In this document: positions 18,612 to 29,145 of the stretch, one piece after another
Layout: each line of letters begins with the position of its first letter
Position numbering within the stretch: the first letter of the stretch is position 1
Assembly (NCBI RefSeq): GCF_030348765.1
Contig: NZ_JAUCEU010000007.1
Span: 3,413,501-3,477,500 of the forward strand
Direction of reading: 5' to 3'
DNA: 64,000 bases
From: Neobacillus sp. CF12
GTDB taxonomy: Bacteria > Bacillota > Bacilli > Bacillales > Cytobacillaceae
Notes under the pieces: model-generated
What the model was told of the DNA's origin: nothing
Database searches by the model: none
Seen by the model: the letters and a program-made list of their open reading frames with translations, nothing else
Made by a program: the position numbers and the translations under genes

Positions 18612-19331
18612 TTATTCGCCCTCCTTGATTAGTGAATTTTCAGAGCGAAAATAAAGTTGTTTATTCTGTGTTGATAGTAGGATTCCTTTTCCATCCTCTT
18701 CAAGATAAATAATGGTTTGGAAACCACTTCCCCATTTAGGTGAAGTGCCTATGAGTTGAAACGGAAACCGTTCCATCTTATTATTTGATTCAGCATTCAT
18801 AAATGTTTCTTCGTACCACTGATTACTATAAATCGGTTCTTGTTTCATTTTATGAAGTTGCTCCAATAATTTTTCTTTATTTAGAGTAAAATCCTTTGCT
18901 GAAGGATGAATTGGAATAATAGAGGCATTCTCAACAGTTGTGATATATGTAGAAAGTTCGTTTTCTGGGTAGATCGCATGATGAACTGGGATTACTGCTA
19001 AGGTTGAGAGGAGGAATATAAAATTCGCCAAATATCCTAACCAGGCAAATGATCGATAAATTTGCCATCGTTCTCCCTTTCCTTTAAAAGCAAAATACAA
19101 TATCCATACACCCAGAGGTAAAATTGGGATCTTAATCATCGTATCAAACATACTCCAATTAAAGGAAAAAGAAAAAAGCCCAATAAATAATACAATTAAA
19201 ATCTTCCATACCTTTGGTTTTTCCATTTGTTTTTGATAGGTTCGATAGGTCAAATAACCAATAACACTCCATGCTAATATTCCAATTAGTATGGTTACGA
19301 CGTTAAAAGTAAAATCAAAATTTATTATCAC
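18612..19331 (-). CDS. Four-helix membrane hypothetical protein
   Basis: The frame begins at 19340, but AGGTGG overlaps that position. The GTG at 19329-19331 sits five bases after the site and is the better start. Four hydrophobic segments occupy about residues 7-27, 45-60, 65-85 and 95-118, followed by an extracytoplasmic tail of some 120 residues with no known motif. It is coupled to the anchored protein gene downstream. I do not recognise the family. Confidence 0.68.
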   Translation of the reverse strand: MIINFDFTFNVVTILIGILAWSVIGYLTYRTYQKQMEKPKVWKILIVLFIGLFSFSFNWSMFDTMIKIPILPLGVWILYFAFKGKGERWQIYRSFAWLGYLANFIFLLSTLAVIPVHHAIYPENELSTYITTVENASIIPIHPSAKDFTLNKEKLLEQLHKMKQEPIYSNQWYEETFMNAESNNKMERFPFQLIGTSPKWGSGFQTIIYLEEDGKGILLSTQNKQLYFRSENSLIKEGE

Positions 19332-19460
19332 TACAACCACCTACACATTCTCTTGGTATCATTACATGGAATCCTCATCCTATTTTACCATATTAAGTAA
19401 CCCCATCTAAATATGCTAATTTGGTTTGTCCAATGAATTAGAATCTTTGACTACTTTCAA

Positions 19461-19541
19461 AAACATTTCATTTGTTCCATTTAAAAAACAGCTCCTCGCA
19501 TTAGTTAAATATTAAATGAGATTTTATCACCACTCAAATTT
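19461..19541 (-). repeat. Relic of the 5' end and leader of the coiled-coil gene at 26.3 kb
   Basis: The stretch AAACATTTCATTTG ... AAAAAACAGCTCCTC ... GATTTTATCACC ... CTCAAATT is shared with 26601-26690, which holds the first codons, ribosome binding site and upstream region of the coiled-coil gene. Here the frame stops after a few codons, so only a decayed promoter and start remain. The rest of 19332-19744 is AT-rich with no other gene seen. Confidence 0.5.
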
Positions 19542-19744
19542 AGAATTAATATCCCTCCGGATCATACTTTGCTTTTTCCTTCCGTCAACTAGACAGAATA
19601 TTTAGTTTTCTAAGTATAAACTTTAGTTTGTCATGGTTAATTGTTTGTGGCACCAAGATAGAATTATAGAATGAGAGGAGGTTTGCCACTATTAAAGTGC
19701 TTTACCCGTTATATCTAAAAATCCTTTATGGGGGAATGCAGAAA

Positions 19745-22700
19745 ATGAGGAGAAAGTTGAAAAGACTTATTTCATTACTTCTTGTGGCTATTTTGATAAT
19801 CCCGTCAAGCTGGATTACACAGGCTGCAGCAGCGGAAACCAATAATGATATTCCAGTTCTACTGTATCATCGAATTGTTGAAAATCCTACTAATCAGTGG
19901 ACGGATACCAGCATTGAAATGTTTAAGAAGACTATGCAGCATTTATATGATAACGGTTACAACACCTTGTCAGCAGAACAATATGTGAGGATCATGGAAG
20001 GAAAGGAAACGGCTCCTAAAAATCCGATACTATTAACGTTTGACGATGGTACTCCTGAATTCATTACCAATGCTCTTCCAGTATTAAAGCAATATAACAT
20101 GAAAGCTGTTCTGTTTATTGTCAGTGACTGGATAGGCGGCGGTTTCAGCATGCCAAAAGAACAGCTGCAAAGTTTAGCGAATGAACCATCTTTAAGTCTC
20201 GAAAATCATACGAAAACCCATGACGGTGCTATTTGGGGAACTAATGGCGGTGTACGAAGTACTATAACGAAAGAACAGGCTGAGGACCAAATTAAATCAG
20301 CAAATACTTATCTTAAAAGCATTACAGGTAAAGACCCAGTTCTAATGGCATACCCTTATGGGAGCTATAATGATATTACAAAACTAGTAAACCAAGAAAA
20401 TGGTATTAAATACGCATTTAGAGTTGGATATCCTAATGAAGATAATTATGCTATGGGTCGTCACTATGTAACAACCCAAAGTGTGGCTCAAATTGCCCAA
20501 ATGATTGGCGGCCCAGCACCGGCTCCGGTCGACGAACCGAGGATAGAGACAGTCTATCATGAACCCTTTGCCAGTGGCGCAGGTGTTGCAGGACCAGCGG
20601 GCAATGCACAAGTAGCACACGTTTCCGATAAGGTATTTGCTGGCAATAGCGATGGAAAAGCCATCTCTGTTAGCGGCAGAACGAACAACTGGGACGGCGT
20701 TGATATCCCATTCAGCAATGTGGGTATGGAAAATGGCAAAACTTATACGATTACAGTTACTGGTTTTGTTGACAGCAGTGTGAGTGTTCCTGAAGGTGCA
20801 CAAGTGTTGCTTCAGAATGTAGACAGCTATAACGGGTTGTATGTAGCGGCAGATTTTGCAGCGGGACAGGCTTTTACGCTAACGGGTCAGTATACCGTGG
20901 ATACAAGCAAGGATCGAGCACTACGGATTCAATCAAATGATGCTGGAAAAAATGTTCCGTTCTACATCGGAAATATCCTGATTACAACTGAAAAAACAAC
21001 GGCACCTGAAACGGATCGAGAAGTATATCACGAAACATTTGGAAATGGTCTTGGTGTTGCTACACCAGCGGGAAGTGCGCAATTGACTCCTGTTTCTGAC
21101 ATCGTTTTTGAAGGCAACAGTGATGGTAAAGCGATTTCTGTTAACGGTAGAGCGAATAACTGGGACGGCGTTGATATCCCATTAAGCAGTGTCGGCATGC
21201 AAAATGGCAAAGCCTACACGATTACAGTCACTGGTTTTGTCGATAGCAGTGTGAGTGTTCCTGAAGGTGCACAAGCTTTACTGCAAAATGTAGACAGCTA
21301 TAACGGCTTGTATGCAGCGGCAAATTTTACGGCAGGTCACCCTTTTACTTTAACGGGTCAATATACGGTTGATACGAGCAAGGATCGAGCACTAAGGATT
21401 CAATCAAATGACGCAGGAAAAACAGTTCCCTTCTATATTGGAGATATTCTAATCACCGAGAAGGCAGCCTCTGGCGGCGGGGACGAAGAAAGACCACCCG
21501 CACAAACCTTCACAACAATTAATTTTGAAGCTCAAAAACTTGGCGGTTTCGAAGGAAGAGCTGGTACAGAAACGCTGACAGTAACAAATGAAGCGAATCA
21601 TACCAGTGGCGGTTCCTACGCTTTGAAGGTTGAAGGCAGATCACAAGCTTGGCATGGTCCTGCTTTACGTGTAGAGAAATATGTTGATAAGGGCGCGGAA
21701 TATAAAATTTCTGCCTGGGTGAAGTTGATTTCACCAGCAACTTTACAGCTTCAGCTTTCAACACAAGTTGGCGATGGCGGCGCTGCTAGTTACAATAATC
21801 TTCAAGGGAAAACCGTCAGCACTGAAGACGGCTGGGTAAAGTTTGAAGGAACGTACCGTTATAGCAGTGTAGGTGATGAGTTTTTAACCATTTATGTTGA
21901 AAGCTCAAATAATAGCACAGCATCCTTTTATATTGACGATATCACTTTTGAACCGACTGGTTCAGGCCCAATTGAAGTTGAGGATTTGACACCGATAAAA
22001 GATGTTTATAAAAACGACTTCCTAATTGGAAATGCTGTCTCAGCATCAGATTTTGAGGGTAATAGATTGAAGCTTCTTAACATGCACCACAATGTTGTGT
22101 CAGCAGAGAATGCCATGAAACCAGATCAGGCCTATAACGAGAATGGACAGTTTGACTTTACAGCTGAGGATTTACTTGTTGATAAAGCTCTGGCAGAGGG
22201 TCTCAAGATGCATGGTCACGTACTCGTTTGGCACCAGCAGTCACCTGAATGGTTATTTTCAGATGCAAACGGCACGCCTTTAAGCAGAGATGAAGCTCTA
22301 GCAAATTTAAGGAACCACGTTAAAACAGTCGTAGATCATTTTGGTAACAAGGTGATTTCATGGGACGTGGTCAACGAAGCGATTAACGATAATCCATCGA
22401 ACCCAAGTGATTGGAAAGCAGCACTTCGTCAATCCGGCTGGTACAAAGCGATTGGACCAGATTTCGTAGAGCAGGCCTTCCTTGCTGCGAAAGAGGTTCT
22501 TGATGAAAAAGGTTTAGATGTCAAACTTTATTACAACGACTACAACGATGATAATCAGAGCAAAGCTGAAGCCATTTATCAGATGGTGAAAGAAATCAAT
22601 GAGAAGTATAAAGCAGAGCATAATGGGGAGCTCCTCATTGACGGAATTGGCATGCAGGCGCACTATAATAAAAACACCAACCCGGAAAATGTTAGACTCT

Positions 22701-24187
22701 CCCTAGAGAGGTTTATTTCCTTAGGTGTAGAAGTAAGTGTGACGGAACTTGACGTTACAGCTGGCACTAACAACGTACTTACTGAGCAGGAAGCAATTGC
22801 ACAGGGTTATTTATACGCACAATTGTTTAAGATCTACAAAGAACACGCGGAACATATCTCTCGTGTAACTTTCTGGGGACTAAATGACGCAACCAGCTGG
22901 AGAGCTGCCCAAAGTCCATTGTTGTTCGATAAAGACTTGCAGGCAAAACCAGCTTACCATGCTGTTATCGATCCAGATAAATTTATGACAGAAAATCAAC
23001 CTGAGGAGAGAGAGGTTAATCAAGGAAGTGCTGTTTTCGGCACACCGGTGATTGATGGAAATATAGATGGTGTTTGGAGTAATGCAACGGAACTGCCGAT
23101 TAACCGCTACCAAATGGCTTGGCAGGGTGCAAATGGCGTTTCCAAGGTTCTCTGGGATAATGAGAACCTGTATGTTTTAATTCAAGTGAGTGACTCACAG
23201 CTTGACAAATCCAGCCCAAATCCTTGGGAACAAGATTCAATTGAAATCTTTGTGGACGAGAATAATGCAAAGACATCTTCCTACGAAGAAGGAGATGGAC
23301 AATATCGAGTAAACTTTGACAATGAATCGTCCTTTAACCCTGCCAGCATTGCAGAAGGTTTCCAATCTGCAACTAAAGTATCAGGGTCAGGTAATGGCTA
23401 CAGCGTTGAAGTGAAGATTCCTTTAAAAACCATTACACCAGAAAACAATACGAAAATAGGTTTTGATGTTCAGATCAATGACGGTAAAGACGGTGCTCGT
23501 CAAAGTGCTGCTACATGGAACGACACCACAGGTCTAGGATATCAGGATACTTCTGTGTTCGGCATCCTGACACTAATTAAGACTGACACGACTGCGCCTG
23601 TTACGACCGATAACGCACCAGAAGATTGGGTTAATGAAGATGTTACGGTTACTTTCAGCGCAGAAGACAAAGATTCTGGTGTGGCGGCAACCTATTATCA
23701 AATTGATAATGGGACCATACAAAGCGGGAATTCAGTTACTATTTCTGAAGAGGGTGTCCACACACTAACATATTGGAGTGTAGACAAAGCTGGAAATGTC
23801 GAGCAGTCTAATACAAAAACCATTAAACTAGATAAGACCGGGCCAATCTTAGATATTACACTAGACAAAACAACATTATCACTGGCTAATCATAAGATGG
23901 TGCCAATATTGGCTACTATCAATGCTTCGGATGGCGATTCAGGAATTCATTCAGTAGTGTTAACTTCAATCACTAGCAATGAATCCCTCCAATCTGATGA
24001 TATTCAGAATGCCAATTATAATAAACCTATTTCTGGTACGACGGATTCCTTTAAACTTCGTGCTGAAAGATTAGGAAACGGTAATGGACGTGTTTACACC
24101 ATTACTTATACTGCCACCGATAAAGCAGGTAATGTAACAACAAAGAGTGTTAAGGTTTACGTTCCACACGAAAAATCTAAGAACTAA
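19745..24187 (+). CDS. Secreted CE4 deacetylase - 3x CBM - GH10 xylanase - CBM9 - Ig-like multidomain enzyme
   Basis: The start chosen is ATG 19745, nine bases after GGGGGA; the frame extends upstream to a GTG at 19697. The signal peptide ends near residue 30 (TQAAAAE). Then come a CE4 polysaccharide deacetylase at about 35-255 (TFDDG, NHTKTHD), two near-identical modules at 268-416 and 426-571 that look like CBM22/CBM4, and a third, divergent one at 592-738. GH10 xylanase spans 751-1081, with acid/base Glu in DVVNEA (about 878) and nucleophile in VTELDV (about 1000). CBM9 spans 1091-1279 and two Ig-like domains follow to 1480. It would deacetylate and cut acetylated xylan outside the cell. 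No SLH or sortase anchor is seen. It is monocistronic, with a terminator at 24244. Confidence 0.93.
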   Translation: MRRKLKRLISLLLVAILIIPSSWITQAAAAETNNDIPVLLYHRIVENPTNQWTDTSIEMFKKTMQHLYDNGYNTLSAEQYVRIMEGKETAPKNPILLTFDDGTPEFITNALPVLKQYNMKAVLFIVSDWIGGGFSMPKEQLQSLANEPSLSLENHTKTHDGAIWGTNGGVRSTITKEQAEDQIKSANTYLKSITGKDPVLMAYPYGSYNDITKLVNQENGIKYAFRVGYPNEDNYAMGRHYVTTQSVAQIAQMIGGPAPAPVDEPRIETVYHEPFASGAGVAGPAGNAQVAHVSDKVFAGNSDGKAISVSGRTNNWDGVDIPFSNVGMENGKTYTITVTGFVDSSVSVPEGAQVLLQNVDSYNGLYVAADFAAGQAFTLTGQYTVDTSKDRALRIQSNDAGKNVPFYIGNILITTEKTTAPETDREVYHETFGNGLGVATPAGSAQLTPVSDIVFEGNSDGKAISVNGRANNWDGVDIPLSSVGMQNGKAYTITVTGFVDSSVSVPEGAQALLQNVDSYNGLYAAANFTAGHPFTLTGQYTVDTSKDRALRIQSNDAGKTVPFYIGDILITEKAASGGGDEERPPAQTFTTINFEAQKLGGFEGRAGTETLTVTNEANHTSGGSYALKVEGRSQAWHGPALRVEKYVDKGAEYKISAWVKLISPATLQLQLSTQVGDGGAASYNNLQGKTVSTEDGWVKFEGTYRYSSVGDEFLTIYVESSNNSTASFYIDDITFEPTGSGPIEVEDLTPIKDVYKNDFLIGNAVSASDFEGNRLKLLNMHHNVVSAENAMKPDQAYNENGQFDFTAEDLLVDKALAEGLKMHGHVLVWHQQSPEWLFSDANGTPLSRDEALANLRNHVKTVVDHFGNKVISWDVVNEAINDNPSNPSDWKAALRQSGWYKAIGPDFVEQAFLAAKEVLDEKGLDVKLYYNDYNDDNQSKAEAIYQMVKEINEKYKAEHNGELLIDGIGMQAHYNKNTNPENVRLSLERFISLGVEVSVTELDVTAGTNNVLTEQEAIAQGYLYAQLFKIYKEHAEHISRVTFWGLNDATSWRAAQSPLLFDKDLQAKPAYHAVIDPDKFMTENQPEEREVNQGSAVFGTPVIDGNIDGVWSNATELPINRYQMAWQGANGVSKVLWDNENLYVLIQVSDSQLDKSSPNPWEQDSIEIFVDENNAKTSSYEEGDGQYRVNFDNESSFNPASIAEGFQSATKVSGSGNGYSVEVKIPLKTITPENNTKIGFDVQINDGKDGARQSAATWNDTTGLGYQDTSVFGILTLIKTDTTAPVTTDNAPEDWVNEDVTVTFSAEDKDSGVAATYYQIDNGTIQSGNSVTISEEGVHTLTYWSVDKAGNVEQSNTKTIKLDKTGPILDITLDKTTLSLANHKMVPILATINASDGDSGIHSVVLTSITSNESLQSDDIQNANYNKPISGTTDSFKLRAERLGNGNGRVYTITYTATDKAGNVTTKSVKVYVPHEKSKN

Positions 24188-24243
24188 AAAAGTACGTGCC
24201 GAAATGACAGTCGTATTGCATCGTTATTGGTATATAAAAAAGT

Positions 24244-24271
24244 GAAACTCACCAAGTAATTGGTGAGTTTC
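24244..24271 (+). terminator. Terminator of the xylanase gene
   Basis: GAAACTCACCAA and TTGGTGAGTTTC form a perfect 12-bp stem around GTAA, followed by TTTATT. Confidence 0.85.
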
Positions 24272-24414
24272 TTTATTAGGAATCCCTTATTCCGAGGCTG
24301 ACTTCCATTTAGCACAAAAATCGAATTACATTTTTTACATAAAATTCAAGATGGAAAAGGCAGCCATAATCTAGTAAGATATTCACATGTGACATTAGAT
24401 AAGGAGTTAAAAAA

Positions 24415-25968
24415 ATGAGCGTATTAAACGTACAAAATTTAAGTCACGGTTTCGGTGACCGTGCGATTTTTAATAATGTGTCTTTTCGGCTTTTAAAAGG
24501 AGAGCACGTTGGACTAGTTGGATCAAATGGTGAGGGTAAGTCTACTTTCATGAATATTGTTACTGGGAAGTTGCAACCCGACGAAGGGAAAGTGGAGTGG
24601 TCACGAAAAGTTCGTGTTGGTTATTTAGATCAGCATGCTGTGCTTCAAAAAGGTACTACGATGCGTGAAGCTTTAAGTACTGCTTTTCAATATCTATTTG
24701 ATGCTGAAGCAGAGATCAATGAACTTTATGCAAAAATGGGTGATGAAGGTGCTGATATCGATGCATTACTTGCAGAAGTTGGAGAGCTACAAGAAACTTT
24801 AGATAGTAATGATTTCTATCAAATTAATTCAAAAGTTGAGGAAGTTGCTCGTGGTCTAGGATTAGACGATGTTGGACTCGATCGAGATGTAGATGATCTA
24901 AGCGGTGGGCAGCGGACGAAAGTTTTGCTAGCTAAGCTTTTGTTAGAAAAGCCTGAAATCCTATTACTAGACGAGCCTACGAACTATTTGGATGAACAGC
25001 ATATCGAATGGTTGAAGCGCTATTTACAGGAATATGAGAATGCATTTATCTTGATTTCACACGATATTCCATTCTTGAACAATGTTGTTAACTTGATCTA
25101 CCACATGGAAAACCAAGAGTTGAATCGCTATGTTGGTGACTATAATAACTTCTTAACTATTTATGAAATGAAGAAGCAGCAGCTAGAGTCTGCTTACAAA
25201 CGTCAACAACAAGAAATTGCGAATTTGAAGGATTTCGTTGCTCGTAACAAGGCAAGTGTGGCGACTCGTAATATGGCGATGTCTCGTCAGAAGAAGCTCG
25301 ACAAAATGGAAGTTATTGAATTGGGAAGAGAGAAGCCGAAACCAGAGTTTAACTTCAAAGAAGCTCGTGCAGCTAGTCGTTGGATTTTCACGGCTGAAGA
25401 CCTCGTTATTGGTTACAATGAACCACTTTCTCGCCCTCTGAATTTGAAAATGGAACGCGGGCAAAAAATTGCATTCGTCGGTGCAAACGGTATTGGTAAG
25501 TCTACTCTTTTAAAAAGTATTCTTGGGTTGATTGATCCAATTTCGGGTAAAGTGGAACGTGGTGAGTATCAACACATCGGTTACTTTGAGCAGGAAGTGA
25601 AACAGTCCAACTACAACACTTGTATTGAAGAGATTTGGAGCGAGTTCCCAAGTATGAATCAGGCTGAAGTCCGTGCTGCTCTTGCAAAATGTGGATTAAC
25701 AACGAAACATATTGAAAGTAAAGTCGAAGTCCTTTCCGGTGGCGAAAAAGCCAAAGTTCGATTGTGTAAAATACTTAACACACCAACGAATTTATTAATT
25801 CTAGACGAACCTACCAATCACTTGGATGTTGACGCAAAAGAAGAATTAAAGCGTGCCTTAAAGGCCTATCGCGGAAGTATCTTGATGGTATCCCACGAAC
25901 CAGATTTCTATCGTGAAATTGCGACCGATATTTGGAATTGTGAGGATTGGACTACGAAAGTGTTTTAA
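24415..25968 (+). CDS. ABC-F family ATPase (two nucleotide-binding domains)
   Basis: The 517 residues carry two ABC cassettes and no membrane segment. Cassette one has Walker A GSNGEGKST, signature LSGGQRTKV and Walker B ILLLDEPTN. Cassette two has GANGIGKST, LSGGEKAKV and LILDEPTN. Between them is a charged linker helix (about residues 240-305) that in ABC-F proteins reaches into the ribosome. Members either aid translation of difficult peptides or protect against ribosome-targeting antibiotics; the sequence alone does not say which. AAGGAG lies 8 bases before the ATG. Its own terminator follows. No leader peptide typical of resistance subtypes was recognised. Confidence 0.9.
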   Translation: MSVLNVQNLSHGFGDRAIFNNVSFRLLKGEHVGLVGSNGEGKSTFMNIVTGKLQPDEGKVEWSRKVRVGYLDQHAVLQKGTTMREALSTAFQYLFDAEAEINELYAKMGDEGADIDALLAEVGELQETLDSNDFYQINSKVEEVARGLGLDDVGLDRDVDDLSGGQRTKVLLAKLLLEKPEILLLDEPTNYLDEQHIEWLKRYLQEYENAFILISHDIPFLNNVVNLIYHMENQELNRYVGDYNNFLTIYEMKKQQLESAYKRQQQEIANLKDFVARNKASVATRNMAMSRQKKLDKMEVIELGREKPKPEFNFKEARAASRWIFTAEDLVIGYNEPLSRPLNLKMERGQKIAFVGANGIGKSTLLKSILGLIDPISGKVERGEYQHIGYFEQEVKQSNYNTCIEEIWSEFPSMNQAEVRAALAKCGLTTKHIESKVEVLSGGEKAKVRLCKILNTPTNLLILDEPTNHLDVDAKEELKRALKAYRGSILMVSHEPDFYREIATDIWNCEDWTTKVF

Positions 25969-25977
25969 TTGCAGATT

Positions 25978-26020
25978 AAGGGGTACCCAATGAATGAAAA
26001 ATCAGTTGGGTACCCCTTTT
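25978..26020 (+). terminator. Terminator of the ABC-F gene
   Basis: AAGGGGTACCCAA (25978-25990) pairs with TTGGGTACCCCTT (26006-26018), and a T run follows. The remaining 260 bases to the coiled-coil gene show nothing I can support. Confidence 0.85.
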
Positions 26021-26287
26021 TATTAACCATCCAAAATTTAAATATTGATTACCCTTCTTCAGGTCATTTCACCAAACTTCTATATTCTTAAAATATTCTT
26101 GTTCATTGTCTCCCCAGACAGGCATGGGTAGTTTTGTATATAGAGGATTAGAGGCATTTTCTGGAGGACTTCAATTAAGGGATGTATCATGAATTGCTAC
26201 AAAGTAGTGATAAATGAATTTAATGATGTTTATACAACTTAAATAAGAGTAAAAATAGTGATTTGAAGGGGAGAAAATACTAAAATT

Positions 26288-26632
26288 TTAGGATTCCATC
26301 AGCTTTTCAAGCCGATTTACCTTCATCTCGATCTTTGTTTGTTTTTCAGCTAAAAAATCCACATCAAACTTAAAGGAATTTAATATTTCCGTATGTGAGT
26401 TAACAGTTATTTCGATTTGGTCGACTTTTGCATTCAAATGATTGAGTGTTCCCTTGATCTCTTTATTGGATTCTTTGAGTTCTTTAATAGATTTTTTGAG
26501 CTCTTTATTAGATTCTTTGATCTCTTTAATAGATTCTTTGATCTCGTTATTGGATTCTTTTACTTCTTTATTAGACTCCCTGACTTCTTTCAAAATTAAT
26601 TGAAACATTTCATTTGGTTCATTTGGTTCCAT
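26288..26632 (-). CDS. Small coiled-coil protein with KESNKEI heptads
   Basis: The 114 residues are almost wholly helical. After MEPNEPNEMFQLILKEV, heptads of the type KESNKEI repeat about seven times (residues 18-60). A second, more varied coiled coil follows (LNAKVDQIEITVNSHTEIL ... KIEMKVNRLEKLM). AGGAGCTG precedes the ATG by 11 bases. The second half resembles generic Bacillus coiled-coil proteins. A decayed copy of its 5' end sits at 19461-19541. The function is unknown; oligomerisation is the only safe inference. Confidence 0.65.
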   Translation of the reverse strand: MEPNEPNEMFQLILKEVRESNKEVKESNNEIKESIKEIKESNKELKKSIKELKESNKEIKGTLNHLNAKVDQIEITVNSHTEILNSFKFDVDFLAEKQTKIEMKVNRLEKLMES

Positions 26633-26833
26633 TAAAAAAACAGCTCCTCACATTTGTTAATTAGATTTTATCACCTCTCAAATTAGGAAGATAGTTAATT
26701 ATTTTTCCTTTTCTCGATATAGGTTGGCCAATGCTATAACACAATGTTGGCTGTCCATTATAGTCATTGTATAACTTATTTTCAATAAAATGATAAAATG
26801 ACCATGATAATAGATAATAATGAGGTAACCGCT

Positions 26834-27225
26834 ATGGCAAAGAAAAAGAATAGGAGAAGTAAAAAGAAACAATTTTGGGGATTACCTAAAGTAGTCCGTA
26901 TGGAGCAAGCAAAGTCTTGGCTTGAGACGTATGATGGTGAACATATTATAAAAGCATATTCCAAACTCTTTGGCTTAAATTTAAAAAATGCATTGAAAGA
27001 TTGGAATTAATGGGAGCTAATATAAGTAGCCAAGAAAGGGAATACACGAAAGAACTAATCAAAAAGAAAAAACAGGAAAAAGAACGTAAGAGAGAAAAAC
27101 GAAGAAATACTAAGGAACTGGAACTATATGAAGATTACGATGATACATTTGCATTCATTGCAGGTTATACAGAAGGCGGTGTACCTTTTGGAATAACATA
27201 TGAGGAAATGGAAGATATTGAATAA
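26834..27225 (+). pseudogene. Conserved Bacillus small basic protein gene broken by a -1 frameshift at an A6 run
   Basis: Two overlapping frames encode parts of one protein. The first (26834-27010) reads MAKKKNRRSKKK ... QAKSWLETYDGEHIIKAYSKLFGLNLK and then runs into an unrelated tail. The second, whose own ATG is at 27010, reads LELMGANISSQEREY ... DDTFAFIAGYTEGGVPFG. Adding one A to the A6 run at 26983-26988 joins them as LKKCIERLELMG, giving 130 residues. From memory, related Bacillus proteins carry both halves in one chain, with the closing FIAGYTEGG motif. The start follows GAGGTAACC. It may be a pseudogene, a slippage-expressed gene, or a base-calling error in a homopolymer. Confidence 0.6.
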
Positions 27226-27593
27226 ATTGCTGAGTGTTTGGGTCAGTCCCCCACTCTTTTAACGTGATGGAGGACCTACCCTTTCAATTATTGTTTAACC
27301 ATTTAACACAATCCTAGCAACTGCTTCGACATGTATCGAGTGTATGTGGCAACACAAGAGATGTTGGTGGGTTTACTAAACAATTTATTTTATTTTCAAT
27401 AGAGAAAAATTCTTGTGGAGTTCCTGTCATTGAATATAATTTAAAATGAGAGTTAATTAATTTATATAAGTATTAAATAATTTTTCTTCTTTCTTTTCCA
27501 CCATCTCCTTCAATAGGAAAAATAAATTTAGATAAGGCTTCCTTAGAAAGATTTTTTTACGCATAATAATATCGATTAAAATTCGAGAAAAAA

Positions 27594-28082
27594 TCATGCA
27601 AAAGCTAAATTTCCTTCTTCCATATTATTTAAATAAAAATGAGCTATTAGTATTTCTAACGAATACGGAATCTCCTCAAAAAATCCGTCACTTTCCTGAA
27701 CAGTTTCCCTATTTTTCTGAGTGCCATTTCACCATTAACGCTCCCAGCATACCAACAATACTAACCACAAATAACGATAGCTTTCAGCCATATTCATTTG
27801 TTCAAATAAGCCCATGAATTTAGGTTCATTAATTTGAGTCAATTTTTGAATATTAATCTCAATAAATTTCCAAAACGGCTTAAAGTTAATCGTTAGTGTT
27901 TTCCCTATTCCAATAAATGTAGGTAGTGCAAAAACAAAAAGGATTCCTGAAATCATGAGAACGATCCTAAGGGGCAGATCCAAATATTTTTTATTTTTTA
28001 CCTCTCTCACTTTTAAATTGTCCGATATAGATAACGAACCCTCTAAAAGAATTAGACGTGACAAAACTGGTTTTTTGTTCAC
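27594..28082 (-). pseudogene. Membrane protein remnant with two frameshifts
   Basis: The first frame starts at 28082 and gives a hydrophilic head, then LDLPLRIVLMISGILFVFALPTF (a membrane helix) and a loop, then stops at 27735. Near 27780 another frame continues with a second helix (LSLFVVSIVGMLGALMVKW), and a third continues with FFEEIPYSLEILIAHFYLNN to a stop at 27594. Codon choice looks coding across all three. I infer one gene with two indels. The N-terminal layout recalls ABC transporter permeases, but this is not secure. From 27226 to 27593 I see no gene. Confidence 0.4.
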
Positions 28083-28130
28083 ATTTTTGTAAAAAATGAA
28101 CTTTTTTCATATCTCTCTCTTTTTACAAAA

Positions 28131-28178
28131 AAAGCTTGCCGACTTTAGTCTAAACTTCGACTTAATCAGCAAGCTTTT
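28131..28178 (-). terminator. Terminator after the truncated gene at 28.2 kb
   Basis: AAAGCTTGC (28131-28139) pairs with GCAAGCTTT (28169-28177), and a T run follows on the minus strand. The long loop contains a partial GACTT-type inner repeat. Confidence 0.6.
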
Positions 28179-28184
28179 CCATCA

Positions 28185-28766
28185 TTAAAAATATAATAAT
28201 GCCACTTTTTCTTTTGCTTCTAAGTTTTCAATCATTGAATACCAAGTCTCTGGTTTATTTGATAAGACGGTATAATAGCGTTTCAAAAATTTCACTATTA
28301 AGTCTGTTTGCAGTTCATTCCTTTCTCCATCCATTGGGAGGAAACATAGGTCTAGACCAGTTACAGCTTCTCCATCATTGTTCCAGGACGGGTGAACATA
28401 TGGAAAATCCAGACGTTTGTAACCAAGGTGTGCCAGCACTTCACGACGAACATAAGGATCCATCGGCTTAACACCGCCAAATTCATAATTCTCTACACGA
28501 TATGGATCATAGATTTCAGCAAACATACCCATCAGTTTCTTCCCATTCGCTGCTGCTAATTCATTCAGGTCTTCTAGTCTTTTATTCGCTAAAAATGGAC
28601 CGATGCCCAAGCCTGCTTGGCCAATAATTGTAAAATCCGTCATTGCTACATTAAAATCATCATAATAACGGTACTCAGTACAGGCTTCCTTTATTAATGG
28701 TATAAACCTTCGGGTAGATGGCGGTTCGGTTGCCAGTATATAAATTAAGCTAATTCTTAAGAAAGC
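28185..28766 (-). pseudogene. 5'-truncated GNAT-associated protein
   Basis: The first Met at 28643 lies inside a longer open frame that begins right after a TGA at 28767. Upstream codons read coherently (ISLIYILATEPPSTRRFIPLIKEACTEYR split over the boundary), so the protein once extended further. The rest includes FGGVKPMDPYVRREVLAHLGYKRLDFPYVHPSW, a segment I associate with the C-terminal part of larger acetyltransferase-like proteins. No ribosome binding site fits any start, so the N-terminus appears lost. From 28767 to 29145 no gene is supported. Confidence 0.55.
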
Positions 28767-29047
28767 TCATTTCAAATGGAAGAACGGGGAAATTATTAAT
28801 CCCCCAATTGAACTATGCCAGATTAAGTGGTAAAACCTTGATCTTAACAGCAAAACTTAGCGATAAATTAAAGAGGATAGCGATCCTCCTTCTTCTACAC
28901 CATTTATTATCATTTATTTCTAAGTACCACCATCACCCATGTTCCAGCCACAGTATAGAAATGGAGATTTTTTTAATAAAAACACTTTTACAATGATTTC
29001 GGACTGTTCCGCTGTCCTAATAAATGTTATATTTTCACAATTATTGA

Positions 29048-29071
29048 GACGTCGGAACCGTCCCCGTGTCT
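29048..29071. repeat. GC-rich intergenic repeat (AACCGTCCCCGTGTC type)
   Basis: CGGAACCGTCCCCGTGTC occurs here, and related pieces lie at 29636-29646 and 29686-29704. It is unlike the AT-rich surroundings. I recognise this as a recurring intergenic motif in Bacillus genomes, probably part of a hairpin element. Confidence 0.5.
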
Positions 29072-29145
29072 CTCTGAGCCCTGCCTTATTTTCGCGGGTA
29101 AAGATACCAATCAAAAAAGTGCGCTTTCCCCGATGAACAGGCACA

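Noticed and set aside
19691..19745. ATT start at 19691 for the xylanase gene, nine bases after AGGAGG
   Set aside because: It is in frame, but the ATG at 19745 with GGGGGA gives a standard signal peptide; the upstream stretch adds an odd 18-residue head. Kept only as an alternative.
20384..20803. 139-codon minus-strand frame inside the xylanase gene
   Set aside because: It lies antisense to the conserved CE4/CBM region and has no site; a shadow frame.
26798..26834. Upstream ATG at 26798 for the A6-split gene
   Set aside because: No ribosome binding site; the ATG at 26834 follows GAGGTAACC and starts the conserved basic head.
27596..27817. 73-codon plus-strand frame
   Set aside because: It is antisense to a decayed minus-strand gene and has no ribosome binding site or family resemblance.
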